Assembly (NCBI GenBank): GCA_036505795.1
Contig: DASXSU010000111.1
Location: 1-45,377 of the forward strand
Direction of reading: 5' to 3'
Origin: NS-11 sp036505795
GTDB taxonomy: Bacteria; Nitrospirota; Nitrospiria; Nitrospirales; NS-4
DNA length: 45,377 nt
A program made the translations under genes and the position numbers. The notes under the pieces were generated by a model. That model ran no database searches, was not told the origin of the DNA, and worked only from the letters and a program-made list of their open reading frames with translations. The first letter of the stretch is position 1, and every line of letters starts with the position of its first letter. Positions 1 through 7,772 of this stretch are shown one piece after another.

Positions 1-168
1 GTCGCCGTCATCCTTGCCGCTCAGTTTCAGGGCGAAACTAATCAATAGAATCGATGCCAGCCACGTGACACCGATGAGAACGTGAAAGCCTGAGGTCGCG
101 TAAAGCCCCAAGGCTAGACCCGCCAAAGAGAGCCCTGAGACGAGTAAGTACCGCGCACCGTTCGGCAT
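1..168 (-). CDS. GT39-type membrane glycosyltransferase paralogue, N-terminal part (cut by window edge)
   Basis: Only the first 56 codons are inside the window. They read MPNGARYLLVSGLSLAGLAL and continue with two hydrophobic segments, closely matching the first 56 residues of the complete 588-residue protein at 1169-2935. I chose the ATG at 166-168 because a GGAG lies six bases upstream and because it aligns with the start of the paralogue; an in-frame ATG at 178-180 is the alternative. The family transfers sugars from polyprenyl-phosphate donors on the outer face of the inner membrane. The function is inherited from the paralogue and the remainder of the gene is not visible. Confidence 0.75.
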   Translation of the reverse strand, partial: MPNGARYLLVSGLSLAGLALGLYATSGFHVLIGVTWLASILLISFALKLSGKDDGD

Positions 169-398
169 TAACTTCTCCATTGATCCCTTACAAGAAATAA
201 CTTAGCAAAACTACGGGTAAGATGGAACGGTTAACTGTTCTCCGGAGTATTCAGCATGGGACCATCTGGCCGAAAGCAAAAGAGTCATTAGTTTCTATTG
301 CTAGTGAAATCACTTATAATCATCTCGTTCACGCTGATGAAGTGATTGAATATTTAGCGTGCTCAGTATGTGAAGGGTTGTTACCTCCATAATCGCGA
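169..398. repeat. Intergenic region duplicated upstream of both GT39 genes (copy A)
   Basis: This gene-free stretch resembles 2936-3143. Both contain a block ending in AAGATGGAA just upstream of the GT39 start, and a later block with ATCACTTATAAT (TATAAT at 315-320 and 3092-3097), a possible -10 element firing towards the plus-strand gene. The spacing and order match, so the GT39 gene and its divergent promoter region were duplicated together. No gene is seen here. Confidence 0.5.
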
Positions 399-1157
399 AT
401 GGACCAAACACTCTATTCCAGAATGGCGTCGGTCGAAGACACACACTGGTGGTTTGCCGCCCGTCGTATGATCCTCGAGAGCATCATTGCCGGTCGCATC
501 TTGCCGTCAGGCGCGGATATTCTTGAGGCGGGATGCGGTACCGGCGGCAACTTAGCTATGCTGGCCTCCCGAGGTCACGTGCATGCAACTGAAATGAACA
601 TCGAGGCGATGAGTTTTGCCGTGTCACGAGGCATCGGCGACATCAGTGCCGGTCGGCTCCCGGATGATATAGGGTTTGGAACCCAGGGTTTTGATTTGAT
701 CGTTCTGCTCGACGTCCTGGAACATATAGACGATGATTGTGCCGCGTTGCGCGCATTGCGCAAAAGATTAAATCCGAATGGATGGTTGGTGGTCACAGTG
801 CCCGCGTATCCTGTCCTATGGGGTCATCACGACGAGATTCATCATCATAAGCGTCGATACACATTGAAGACTTTATGTCAGGCCGCCCGCACGGCCGGAT
901 GCTCGGTGTCGTATGTCAGTCATTTTAATTTCTGGCTGTTTCCTGCGATCGCGCTGGTCCGTCTTGTCCGCCGCTGGACTTCTTCAACCCGGCCAGAGAA
1001 TCTCATGATACCGCCATCCTGGCTGAATGCGGCCTTGACCGGATTGCTGGCAAGCGAGCGCTACTTTCTAGGACGGCGTCGAATTCTGCCGTTCGGTCTG
1101 TCTCTTGTCCTTGTGGCGCAGAGCGATTTGAACGACAGCCCGGCGCACATAGGCTGA
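399..1157 (+). CDS. Class I SAM-dependent methyltransferase
   Basis: 252 residues. The SAM-binding glycine loop ILEAGCGTGG is at residues 41-50, followed by the acidic end of strand 2 (ATEMN) and the post-motif LLDVLEHIDDD. A hydrophobic C-terminal part around residues 180-205 could sit at the membrane. Methyltransferases of this Methyltransf_11/23 type next to GT39 and GT2 glycosyltransferases usually modify glycan or lipid-linked intermediates, but the substrate cannot be read from sequence. No clear ribosome binding site precedes the ATG. The gene converges on the GT39 gene, with 11 bases between the stops. Confidence 0.85.
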   Translation: MDQTLYSRMASVEDTHWWFAARRMILESIIAGRILPSGADILEAGCGTGGNLAMLASRGHVHATEMNIEAMSFAVSRGIGDISAGRLPDDIGFGTQGFDLIVLLDVLEHIDDDCAALRALRKRLNPNGWLVVTVPAYPVLWGHHDEIHHHKRRYTLKTLCQAARTAGCSVSYVSHFNFWLFPAIALVRLVRRWTSSTRPENLMIPPSWLNAALTGLLASERYFLGRRRILPFGLSLVLVAQSDLNDSPAHIG

Positions 1158-1168
1158 ACGCCTGACGG

Positions 1169-2935
1169 TCAAAAGATTTCTACTGCGACAAACATCAAGC
1201 CGCCGTCCAAGTGATTCAAAACTGCGCGTGGGTACCATTGGAGTATCTGGTTCTCGTAAGAGGTCCAGAGCTTGGTTGACATCAGCAGGACCGAGGGACT
1301 GTGAATCGCAGGTAACGTCTTGCCGTCGAGAATGCTCTGCGGGAGAACTTGCACCTGCTGCTGAGGACTCATGAACAAGGAAATCCAGCCCAGCCACGTG
1401 TGCGCCCCCAGCCAAAACTGCGACACTCCCTCATCCATCACATAATAATGAGAGTTCGGCAGGTTTTGTCGGGCTTGCACGTAGCGCACCACTGACCCGA
1501 GGACCTCCTGTTGGTAAAATCCTTCGGCAACATATCGTCCATAGATCCTGAGGTTCGAGGCTAGAACCACGGCAACGAGAACTGACAGTAAGGCATAGAC
1601 TGTCTTTCTTCTTGGCATGCCGAACCATTTTGTGAGGTATCTCGCGGCGAACGCGGCGAGCCACTTTGCTCCTTCCATGGCCAGCAGTACCACAAAAGGT
1701 AAAATCACCAGAAGCCGGCTATACTGCGGATTCTTTGTGGTGAAAAGACTCAAGGTCAGCCAGATCACGAGAAAGCCCGTCAAGGCCAGCAGGTGCAGGT
1801 CTCGCGGACGCTGCCTCCGCCACATAGAAAGAACACCTGCCCAAAGGAGAATTCCGGTCAAGGGGTCCACGAAGCCATATCCGGGATTGAAGTAGGTATA
1901 GCCATGATCGGCCAGGTTGTAGTTAAAGGTGCCTAAGCCGTTCACAAGATTCTTTAGGAGCGCCAGGGTGGTGTCGGTCGTTCCTTCCCATCCGCGCACG
2001 ATCGCTTGCCCTTCCGTGGTGAAGGTCATCACAGTTTTAGTATACGAATGCTGCGCAGGAGGGGACTTCCAGGTTGCGATTACCATCGGCCCCGCGCTTA
2101 TAGCGAATCCGGCGATGGTTGGCGCGGCAAGCTTGAGAAACCGTAGGAAGCGATCCTTTTGATACGGCCGGTAAGCCAGCGTTAAAAAACCAAACCAGAC
2201 CAGGGGGATGATCCGGGCGGAAAAATAGGTGTACACTCCGAGTCCCATGACGGCTCCGCCGGCAAATAACTTCCCTGTATGTTGTTGTTGTAAGCCTCGT
2301 ATCGAGAGCGTGACAGCCGCCAACTCCACGAGAACACACATATTCTCTCGCATTGCCATCCTGCTGAGGGCAATGAGCACATGGCTGGAAGCGAGCAGAA
2401 GCGTGGCCAGCACTGCGAGCTTTCGAGGACTGAAAAGCCTAAAAAATAAGTAGCCGGCAAAGACAATACAAATCCCGTAAAACCCGCTTACACGGCGGAC
2501 GTTCTCAAGCGTAGTCCCGCCCAGCCGTTCTGAGAGGAAGGCGTTGAGGATAAAAGTGCCTGACGGAAAATAAAATAAACTACTGAGGAGTCCAAAGGCG
2601 TCAGCGCGCGGCTGTTCCGTGAGGAGTCGCTCCGCGCTGACATGGATCAGCTCATCGCTATTGACTTGAAAAGGAATCTGGTAAGAAGCTAAAAGATAGA
2701 TCGGCGAAAATAGAGCCGCGAGCAGAACGCCGGTCACGATATCTCGCTTTCCGTACCTGGAGCCCAAGCCGCCGTCATCCTTGTCGGTCAGTTTCAGCGC
2801 GAAACTAATCAAAATAATTGAGGCCAGCCATGCGAGCCCAATGAGAGCGTGAAAGCCTGAGATTGCGTAAAGCGCTAAGACGAGCCCTGCCAGGGCGATC
2901 CCTAAAGCGAGCAAATACCGCGCACTCTTCCGCAT
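1169..2935 (-). CDS. GT39/ArnT-like polytopic membrane glycosyltransferase
   Basis: 588 residues with about ten hydrophobic helices. After the first two helices comes a periplasmic loop with an acidic pair in VNSDELIH, the position where GT-C enzymes of the PMT/ArnT type (PF13231/PF02366) keep catalytic acidic residues. These enzymes move a sugar from a polyprenyl-phosphate carrier to lipid or protein on the periplasmic side. The start is supported by GGGAGG five bases before the ATG. A GT2 polyprenyl-phosphate glycosyltransferase is divergently encoded at 3144, which could supply the donor. A second copy of this gene begins at the left window edge. Confidence 0.8.
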   Translation of the reverse strand: MRKSARYLLALGIALAGLVLALYAISGFHALIGLAWLASIILISFALKLTDKDDGGLGSRYGKRDIVTGVLLAALFSPIYLLASYQIPFQVNSDELIHVSAERLLTEQPRADAFGLLSSLFYFPSGTFILNAFLSERLGGTTLENVRRVSGFYGICIVFAGYLFFRLFSPRKLAVLATLLLASSHVLIALSRMAMRENMCVLVELAAVTLSIRGLQQQHTGKLFAGGAVMGLGVYTYFSARIIPLVWFGFLTLAYRPYQKDRFLRFLKLAAPTIAGFAISAGPMVIATWKSPPAQHSYTKTVMTFTTEGQAIVRGWEGTTDTTLALLKNLVNGLGTFNYNLADHGYTYFNPGYGFVDPLTGILLWAGVLSMWRRQRPRDLHLLALTGFLVIWLTLSLFTTKNPQYSRLLVILPFVVLLAMEGAKWLAAFAARYLTKWFGMPRRKTVYALLSVLVAVVLASNLRIYGRYVAEGFYQQEVLGSVVRYVQARQNLPNSHYYVMDEGVSQFWLGAHTWLGWISLFMSPQQQVQVLPQSILDGKTLPAIHSPSVLLMSTKLWTSYENQILQWYPRAVLNHLDGGLMFVAVEIF

Positions 2936-3143
2936 CGACCTCCCTTTAAGTCACTTAAAATAAATACCGTAGCAAAAATCATGCAAAGATGGAAGGCTTG
3001 CATGCTTCAGAACGGCTTACTGCCTCGGCCATGGCCAACGCACTGTGCGTAAAAACTATGCACTAATATTTGTTTCTAGCATTAAATCACTTATAATAAT
3101 GCAACTACGGTTAGGGTTGGTCGGTCTGAGAGTAGGAGAGCCT

Positions 3144-4127
3144 ATGCCAATAGAATCCGGGACTGCCGTCACTTCCAGCGTCTGCCCCGTCGAACTCTCC
3201 ATTGTCGTGCCACTGTATAACGAATTCCAAAACCTGGACTCATTTTTCCGAAGACTGTTCGCAGTGCTCCAGCGACTTGAGATGACCTTTGAAGTCATCT
3301 GCGTTGATGATGGCAGCACGGACAATACGCTTTTAGGTCTGCTCGAGTACGTCCGGGTCCAGCCATCACTCAAGGTGATTAATTTATCCCGTAACTTCGG
3401 CAAGGAGACAGCGCTCACCGCCGGCATTGATCATGCGCAAGGAGCCGCCGTGGTTCCTCTCGACGCAGACCTTCAAGACCCACCTGAATTGATTGTCGAG
3501 TTTGTGGAGAAATGGCGAAAAGGCTATGACGTGGTCTACGCGACCCGCGGATCAGCAAAAACGGACTCGTGGATGAAGCGTGCAACACGACGGGCGTTTT
3601 ACTGGTTTATCGGGCATGTGGGGGAAATTCAGATTCCCAGTCACACCGGAGATTTCCGCCTTCTTGACAGGCGGGTGGTTGACGCCCTCAAGAAGTTTCC
3701 CGAGCGGACCCGGTTTTTGAAAGGATTATTCGCTTGGGTGGGCTTCAAGCAGACGGCGGTCTACTATGACCGCCCGTCCCGTCATGCCGGCGCGTCAAAG
3801 TGGAACTATTGGCAGCTCTGGAATTTCGCCCTTGAAGGGGTGACCTCATTCAGTTCCTTCCCATTGAAGGTCTGGAGCTATGTGGGGGTGGCGGTGTCCT
3901 TTTGCGCCGTGCTCTATGCCGCGATCATCATGATCAGGACGCTTGTGTTGGGGATCGACGTGCCCGGGTATGCCTCTTTGATGGTGGTGATCCTGTTCCT
4001 GGGGGGCATACAACTCATCACACTCGGCGTTCTCGGCGAATATCTGTCGCGGATTTATTATGAAGTTAAAGGACGACCTCTCTATATCGTGCGAGAATCC
4101 TACGGATTTAATTCCCCCAAGCCATAG
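3144..4127 (+). CDS. GT2 polyprenyl-phosphate glycosyltransferase (DPM1/GtrB/ArnC-like)
   Basis: 327 residues from the ATG at 3144, chosen over upstream in-frame starts because AGGAGAG lies just before it. The GT-A domain shows IVVPLYNE near residue 20, CVDDGSTD near residue 53, and the DADLQDPPE metal/donor motif. The C-terminal third has two strong transmembrane helices (after SSFPLKVWSYVG and around VVILFLGGIQLITLGVLGEY), the usual architecture of enzymes that load glucose, mannose or aminoarabinose onto undecaprenyl or dolichyl phosphate at the inner membrane. It probably feeds a GT39 enzyme such as the divergent neighbour; the sugar is unknown. Confidence 0.88.
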   Translation: MPIESGTAVTSSVCPVELSIVVPLYNEFQNLDSFFRRLFAVLQRLEMTFEVICVDDGSTDNTLLGLLEYVRVQPSLKVINLSRNFGKETALTAGIDHAQGAAVVPLDADLQDPPELIVEFVEKWRKGYDVVYATRGSAKTDSWMKRATRRAFYWFIGHVGEIQIPSHTGDFRLLDRRVVDALKKFPERTRFLKGLFAWVGFKQTAVYYDRPSRHAGASKWNYWQLWNFALEGVTSFSSFPLKVWSYVGVAVSFCAVLYAAIIMIRTLVLGIDVPGYASLMVVILFLGGIQLITLGVLGEYLSRIYYEVKGRPLYIVRESYGFNSPKP

Positions 4128-4344
4128 CGCGCTAGGAAGCCGGCCACGCAATGCCGAGGCCCCGAAAGCGCACTTCGAAGCGCGTGTATTGGATAGCCGG
4201 GTTGCCGGAAACTGAAGGAAGAGGACTTCTTAGGACTCTTCCATCCATCTGAAAATCAAGATGTTTTCGCGATCGGCATATTTTAGTTTGACTTTGAATA
4301 TGACGATAAGCTAGGGTACGACCCTTGTCTTTACGGAGGCCCGT

Positions 4345-4539
4345 ATGTTGATCGTGATCGTCGGACTCGCAGGATTGCTCTCATTTGGCTCAGCCAGTAT
4401 GGTGACGGGTGTCACCGGCAATGAGCCGCGGCCAGAGGAACGTTTGATTTCCCACACGGTCGGGTCGGTTGAAATGGTCAAACAGGAACAACCCAAGCCG
4501 GAAACTGAGCTACCACTCCAGGCAGAAGGCCCCAAGTAA
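4345..4539 (+). CDS. Small secreted or membrane-anchored protein, unknown
   Basis: 64 residues: a hydrophobic start (MLIVIVGLAGLLSFGSASM) followed by an acidic, proline-containing tail ending in QAEGPK. GGAGG lies five bases before the ATG, the main support for it being a real gene. No domain is recognised. It could be exported or anchored by its N-terminus. It stands alone between the GT2 gene and a small minus-strand gene. Confidence 0.5.
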   Translation: MLIVIVGLAGLLSFGSASMVTGVTGNEPRPEERLISHTVGSVEMVKQEQPKPETELPLQAEGPK

Positions 4540-4605
4540 GACGCTTCCTGGTATTTCGGATACTACCACCACCTTCCTAAAAGTTTCTTGACTCTCCCCT
4601 TTTGT

Positions 4606-4791
4606 TCATTCCACCGAGTGTTGGAGTAAGAAGTAGCGCTCGATACGCTGCTCTACGTCTGCTAAGGTGTGCTCAATAAACCGTTCAAAATCCTCTGTGG
4701 CCACCGTTCCATCTCGGCGCGAGTAGAGCCGCACGACATAGCCGTTCGAGAGCTCTTCAATTGTGCAAACGCGGCGGTTCAGGGGGCTCAT
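4606..4791 (-). CDS. Small conserved-looking protein, unknown
   Basis: 61 residues, soluble, with balanced charge and no signal peptide. GAGGA lies seven to eight bases before the ATG, and the amino-acid composition is that of a real protein (predicted helix around EDFERFIEHTLADVEQRIERY). I do not recognise a family. It is flanked by a gene-free stretch of about 240 bases on its upstream side, which contains only short palindromes. Confidence 0.5.
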   Translation of the reverse strand: MSPLNRRVCTIEELSNGYVVRLYSRRDGTVATEDFERFIEHTLADVEQRIERYFLLQHSVE

Positions 4792-5034
4792 TAATTTTCC
4801 TCAGTAGCTGCCGAAGCAAGGCAGTCGCCGGCGCCTCGAGGAAGGGACTGCCAGGAGCTGGCACCCGGGACGCATGAGATTAACCAGAAAACACACCCTG
4901 CAGTAAATTCTACATTAGTTATATAGCCTAGGCTGTAGTAGGGATATCAATTCGAAGAGTGTAATGCGGCCGGCTGCGTTGCGGGATCGCTCGCAGCAGC
5001 TTTTGTTGTGCAAGCCGGGGCACGCGTGCGCGGT

Positions 5035-5424
5035 TCACTTTACTTTCTGCGTCAGGGCCTTGCGGTAATTGAATAACTCCTGCGTGAGCCACTCAGCGCT
5101 TGGGATGGGCAAATGATCGCCGCACCGCACCGAGTACGGTTGGCCGCCGATAATGCTTTTTGAGGCGGCCTTCTCGATAAACTCCTCAGCCGTCTTAATG
5201 TTGAACATGAAGTAGTCATACTTCGTTTTAATATGGTTCGCGGCCTCTTTAGAATCGTGCTCTTTGCCATTTCTTATAAATACGCAGTTGGAGGCTTCCA
5301 CATAGGCTATGAGATGGTTAATGGTCCGCATAAGTATTTCGTCAGGGGCTGCGGAGGCTGCAGATGGCAGGAAGAGCGCGGCAAAAGCACTCAGGCATAC
5401 GAAACGCATGAGTTGTTGATACAT
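5035..5424 (-). CDS. DUF5329-like periplasmic protein
   Basis: 129 residues from the ATG at 5424; the longer frame would need a TTG start at 5469. A signal peptide ends at AASAAPDE. The mature part matches the DUF5329 pattern I know: an N-terminal helix with LIAYVEASNCVFIRNGKEH, a middle helix with AANHIKTKYDYF, and a conserved EFIEKAASKSI..G..Y.VRCG segment. The two cysteines (in SNCVF and VRCGD) would be oxidised in the periplasm. Function of the family is unknown. No strong ribosome binding site is seen. Confidence 0.7.
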   Translation of the reverse strand: MYQQLMRFVCLSAFAALFLPSAASAAPDEILMRTINHLIAYVEASNCVFIRNGKEHDSKEAANHIKTKYDYFMFNIKTAEEFIEKAASKSIIGGQPYSVRCGDHLPIPSAEWLTQELFNYRKALTQKVK

Positions 5425-5502
5425 CGTAAGTAACACGCCGCCTGCAGCTCTAAGCTCTACCGACGGCAATCGCGGAATTTAGGGGCAAGGAAGTTTCGGA
5501 AA

Positions 5503-5540
5503 CCGGCGGGGCCTAGGGGCGAACCCTAGGCCCCCGCCGG
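5503..5540 (-). terminator. Strong GC-rich hairpin after the PepSY gene
   Basis: CCGGCGGGGCCTAGGG (5503-5518) pairs with 5524-5540 across a five-base loop, with a single extra C bulged. It starts four bases after the stop of the minus-strand PepSY gene. The T-run that follows on the minus strand is short, so this is a terminator-like stem rather than a textbook one. Confidence 0.7.
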
Positions 5541-5544
5541 CGAA

Positions 5545-5820
5545 TTACTTCTTTTCGACGATCTTACCGTCCTGCGCATCTACATAGACTTTATACTTCT
5601 TTTTGTCTGTGTCGGTGAGCTGCACCCGGTACGTTACCCGCCCATTTTCGGTTTCCATTGCAACTTCGTAGGGTTTGCTTCCCGGTTGTGACTGCACCGC
5701 AATACGAATGGCGTCTTCCATCGAAACGGTCGCTTCTAAGGCCTTTGTCTTCTCGGATTCTGCCCAAACATTGCCAACGAGACTGGCTGCAAAAACGGCG
5801 GCTATCAGCATATATCGCAT
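5545..5820 (-). CDS. PepSY-domain periplasmic protein
   Basis: 91 residues starting at the ATG at 5820, preceded by AGGAGG at ideal spacing. A signal peptide (MRYMLIAAVFAASLVGNVWA) is followed by one PepSY domain: a helix SMEDAIRIAVQSQPG, then strands YEVAMETENGRVTYRVQL and YKVYVDAQDGKIVEKK. PepSY domains are small periplasmic modules often linked to protease inhibition or to sensing at the membrane. The gene is monocistronic with its own strong hairpin. The exact role is unknown. Confidence 0.8.
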   Translation of the reverse strand: MRYMLIAAVFAASLVGNVWAESEKTKALEATVSMEDAIRIAVQSQPGSKPYEVAMETENGRVTYRVQLTDTDKKKYKVYVDAQDGKIVEKK

Positions 5821-5981
5821 GTTCGTCCTCCTGATTTGATACGATTCTTGGCCCAGATTAGAGCACACACCACAGAGGAAACCCAATCAACTTTTAGGCT
5901 AGTATTACACCCAAAGAGGGAAGTCTTTCGCAATAAGGCAAGATGTCAAAGCAGCGCTGGGATTCATTTAAGAATGAGATC

Positions 5982-6254
5982 TTAGGGAGGAGGGTCCTTG
6001 TGTTGCGGCTTTCTCTTCTGCTTCTCATTTTTGCGGCTTGCCGGGGCTTCGGGCCTTTGGGGAATATTCAGGCGTCGCACTTCTGCTAAGGGCTTCCACT
6101 GCTGGACGGACAGGACGAGCTGTGCGTCAGTCAGCGCCTCTTGAAGCGCCTTCCGTTCAGCTTCGATGCGCTGATGCTTGGCGGCGCCCTTCTCGAACCG
6201 GGCGGCTGCCTCAGTGAGGGATCGGAGGACTCTGAGCACATCACTATCGGGCAT
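5982..6254 (-). CDS. Small coiled-coil protein, unknown
   Basis: 90 residues: a helical, charged N-terminal half with heptad character (LTEAAARFEKGAAKHQRIEA and onwards), then a short hydrophobic segment and a lysine/proline-rich tail. No ribosome binding site is obvious before the ATG. No family is recognised. The composition argues for a real soluble coiled-coil protein, but coding status is not certain. Confidence 0.4.
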   Translation of the reverse strand: MPDSDVLRVLRSLTEAAARFEKGAAKHQRIEAERKALQEALTDAQLVLSVQQWKPLAEVRRLNIPQRPEAPASRKNEKQKRKPQHKDPPP

Positions 6255-6321
6255 GGTCGTAATGTATCACATAAGCGGCTCAAATTTTTCCGCCAGCAGC
6301 GAAGTCACGCACTTGCCTTTG

Positions 6322-6534
6322 CTATTTAATCGGGCTGACAGATGTCTCTATAGCCGTGCCCCATCCATCAAGCAGCAAAGCAGGCCTGTCGGGGAAATAA
6401 ATCTCACCTGTGGCATGAATGGGATGTGTGATTGTCGTCAATTCCTCACGCCCGTCATTGCTAGTGTAAGTTTTGGTGTCAGTAATTGTAGGTTTCTCTA
6501 TGGCAAACGTAAAACTGGCTGTCGCGCATAGCAA
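6322..6534 (-). pseudogene. Possible remnant or short secreted protein
   Basis: A 70-codon frame that opens only with TTG. Its beginning (LLCATASFTFA followed by IEKP) looks like the end of a signal peptide with its N-terminus missing, and the rest (ITDTKTYTSNDGREELTTIT) has a beta-strand, exported-protein composition. No ATG or ribosome binding site lies upstream in frame. I read it as a 5'-truncated gene, though a short real protein or chance are possible. Confidence 0.25.
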
Positions 6535-6747
6535 GTCTGCACATTCTTGGCCCGGCTTGTTTTGAAGGGCAATGCTCCAGAATGACTAGGTAGGCCAGAT
6601 ATACCTTAGGACGAATCTGGCTTGTAAAAATCCTCAATTAGGTCGAAATTATTCCCAGTATTGCACTGAAGCGTTTTTTTATGGAGGTGGAGCCTCCCTT
6701 GCTTTTCACAAGACAACGAAGGCGTTCGGTAGGTGCGTGAGAAAGTT

Positions 6748-6834
6748 TGGTGCCGAAGGCGGGATTTGAACCCGCACGCCCTTGCGAGCGCTAGACCCTG
6801 AATCTAGTGCGTCTGCCAGTTCCGCCACTTCGGC
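6748..6834 (-). tRNA. tRNA-Leu (anticodon CAG)
   Basis: On the minus strand the 87 bases begin GCCGAAGTGG and end with GCCTTCGGCACCA, so CCA is encoded. The anticodon stem CTAGA/TCTAG holds the loop TTCAGGG with anticodon CAG. A class II variable arm lies between the anticodon and T arms, and the T arm has GGTTCAAATCC, as expected for tRNA-Leu. Confidence 0.95.
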
Positions 6835-6962
6835 AATGCGAAAGCTTTTTGCATTTTCGACAATTCATCCGAGCGAGTCAAGCAGCACGGGCCCTGGAAT
6901 CCGCGCGCGCGCAGTGTTACAGTGTCGTCCATCCCTGAGATTACCCAAAAGGAAGTTCTCGT

Positions 6963-7769
6963 GTGACGTTTGCTTCTCGATGGGGCCGGACCCTCATCAT
7001 CGCTTCATGGGCATGGATCGGCTTGGTGATCGCCTTCACCTTTTGGCGGGTGTGGGACATTCCCAAGCGTCTTCCCGAGATCAACGAGATCGCCACCGAA
7101 CACCTGTTTTTGGTTCCGGTATCGCTCGTCTTGTTTTTCATCCTGAGTTGGATACGGCAGCAACGCGATGTATCGGACGCCGGTTCTCACGCGTTCCCGC
7201 GCTGGAGCGCGACAATCGCCATTTGGGTGTTGGCCTTTTTACATCCGGTCTCTTGCGGCCTGTATCCGGCCGCGTTCAACCTCGACACCCGCACGGTGGA
7301 GCACATCACGCGCGGAGTGAGCAAGATGCACCCGGGGATGTCACGAACCGACGTGGAGCAGGAAATAGTCGCTCTGAATGCCGAGCTTCCCATTGCGATG
7401 GAAACGTCTTCGGCGGAGCACGAGGCCCACGCTCGGGCCGTTGCGCGGTACCTCAGCACCGATAATGCCGAGGAACGGCAGCGGCTCTGGCCTGAAATTG
7501 CGCGGGCAATCCTCGTCTTTGTTCCTTGGGGGCCGGACGGGAAGCCCCCCGGTCTGGGTGAGAGGGAGCAACTTTTTCAACGGCAGCTTCGCGGGTCGAG
7601 CGACATCGGGTTGGACAAGATTAAGGTTCGCTATGGAGCCGGCGACAAAGTGGAGGAAATCATCTATTCGTCCAATCGGCAACTGACTGAAGTCCGCGCC
7701 CCCTGCACCATCCATATGATTGTCCCTGCGCCTCCGGAAGCTTCGTTTCCGTATCCATGCCCCAGATAA
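6963..7769 (+). CDS. Polytopic membrane protein, unknown
   Basis: 268 residues starting at GTG, with AGGAAG upstream at a suitable distance. Three hydrophobic helices occupy the first 105 residues, followed by a soluble region of about 160 residues rich in helices, including a short segment resembling a SmpA/BamE-like turn (MHPGMSRTDVEQEI). No family is recognised with confidence. Its stop is three bases from the stop of the minus-strand helicase-like gene. It lies downstream of tRNA-Leu but is read in the opposite direction. Confidence 0.6.
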   Translation: MTFASRWGRTLIIASWAWIGLVIAFTFWRVWDIPKRLPEINEIATEHLFLVPVSLVLFFILSWIRQQRDVSDAGSHAFPRWSATIAIWVLAFLHPVSCGLYPAAFNLDTRTVEHITRGVSKMHPGMSRTDVEQEIVALNAELPIAMETSSAEHEAHARAVARYLSTDNAEERQRLWPEIARAILVFVPWGPDGKPPGLGEREQLFQRQLRGSSDIGLDKIKVRYGAGDKVEEIIYSSNRQLTEVRAPCTIHMIVPAPPEASFPYPCPR

Positions 7770-7772
7770 GAT

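Noticed and set aside
4859..4874. TGGCAC with GC ten bases downstream, a sigma-54-like match on the plus strand
   Set aside because: The TTGC half is poor (GACGC), and no plus-strand gene follows within a reasonable distance.
6660..6710. Hairpin GGAGG/CCTCC beside a T-run, considered as a terminator
   Set aside because: The T-run precedes the stem on the plus strand and becomes an A-run on the minus strand, so it does not fit a terminator in either direction.
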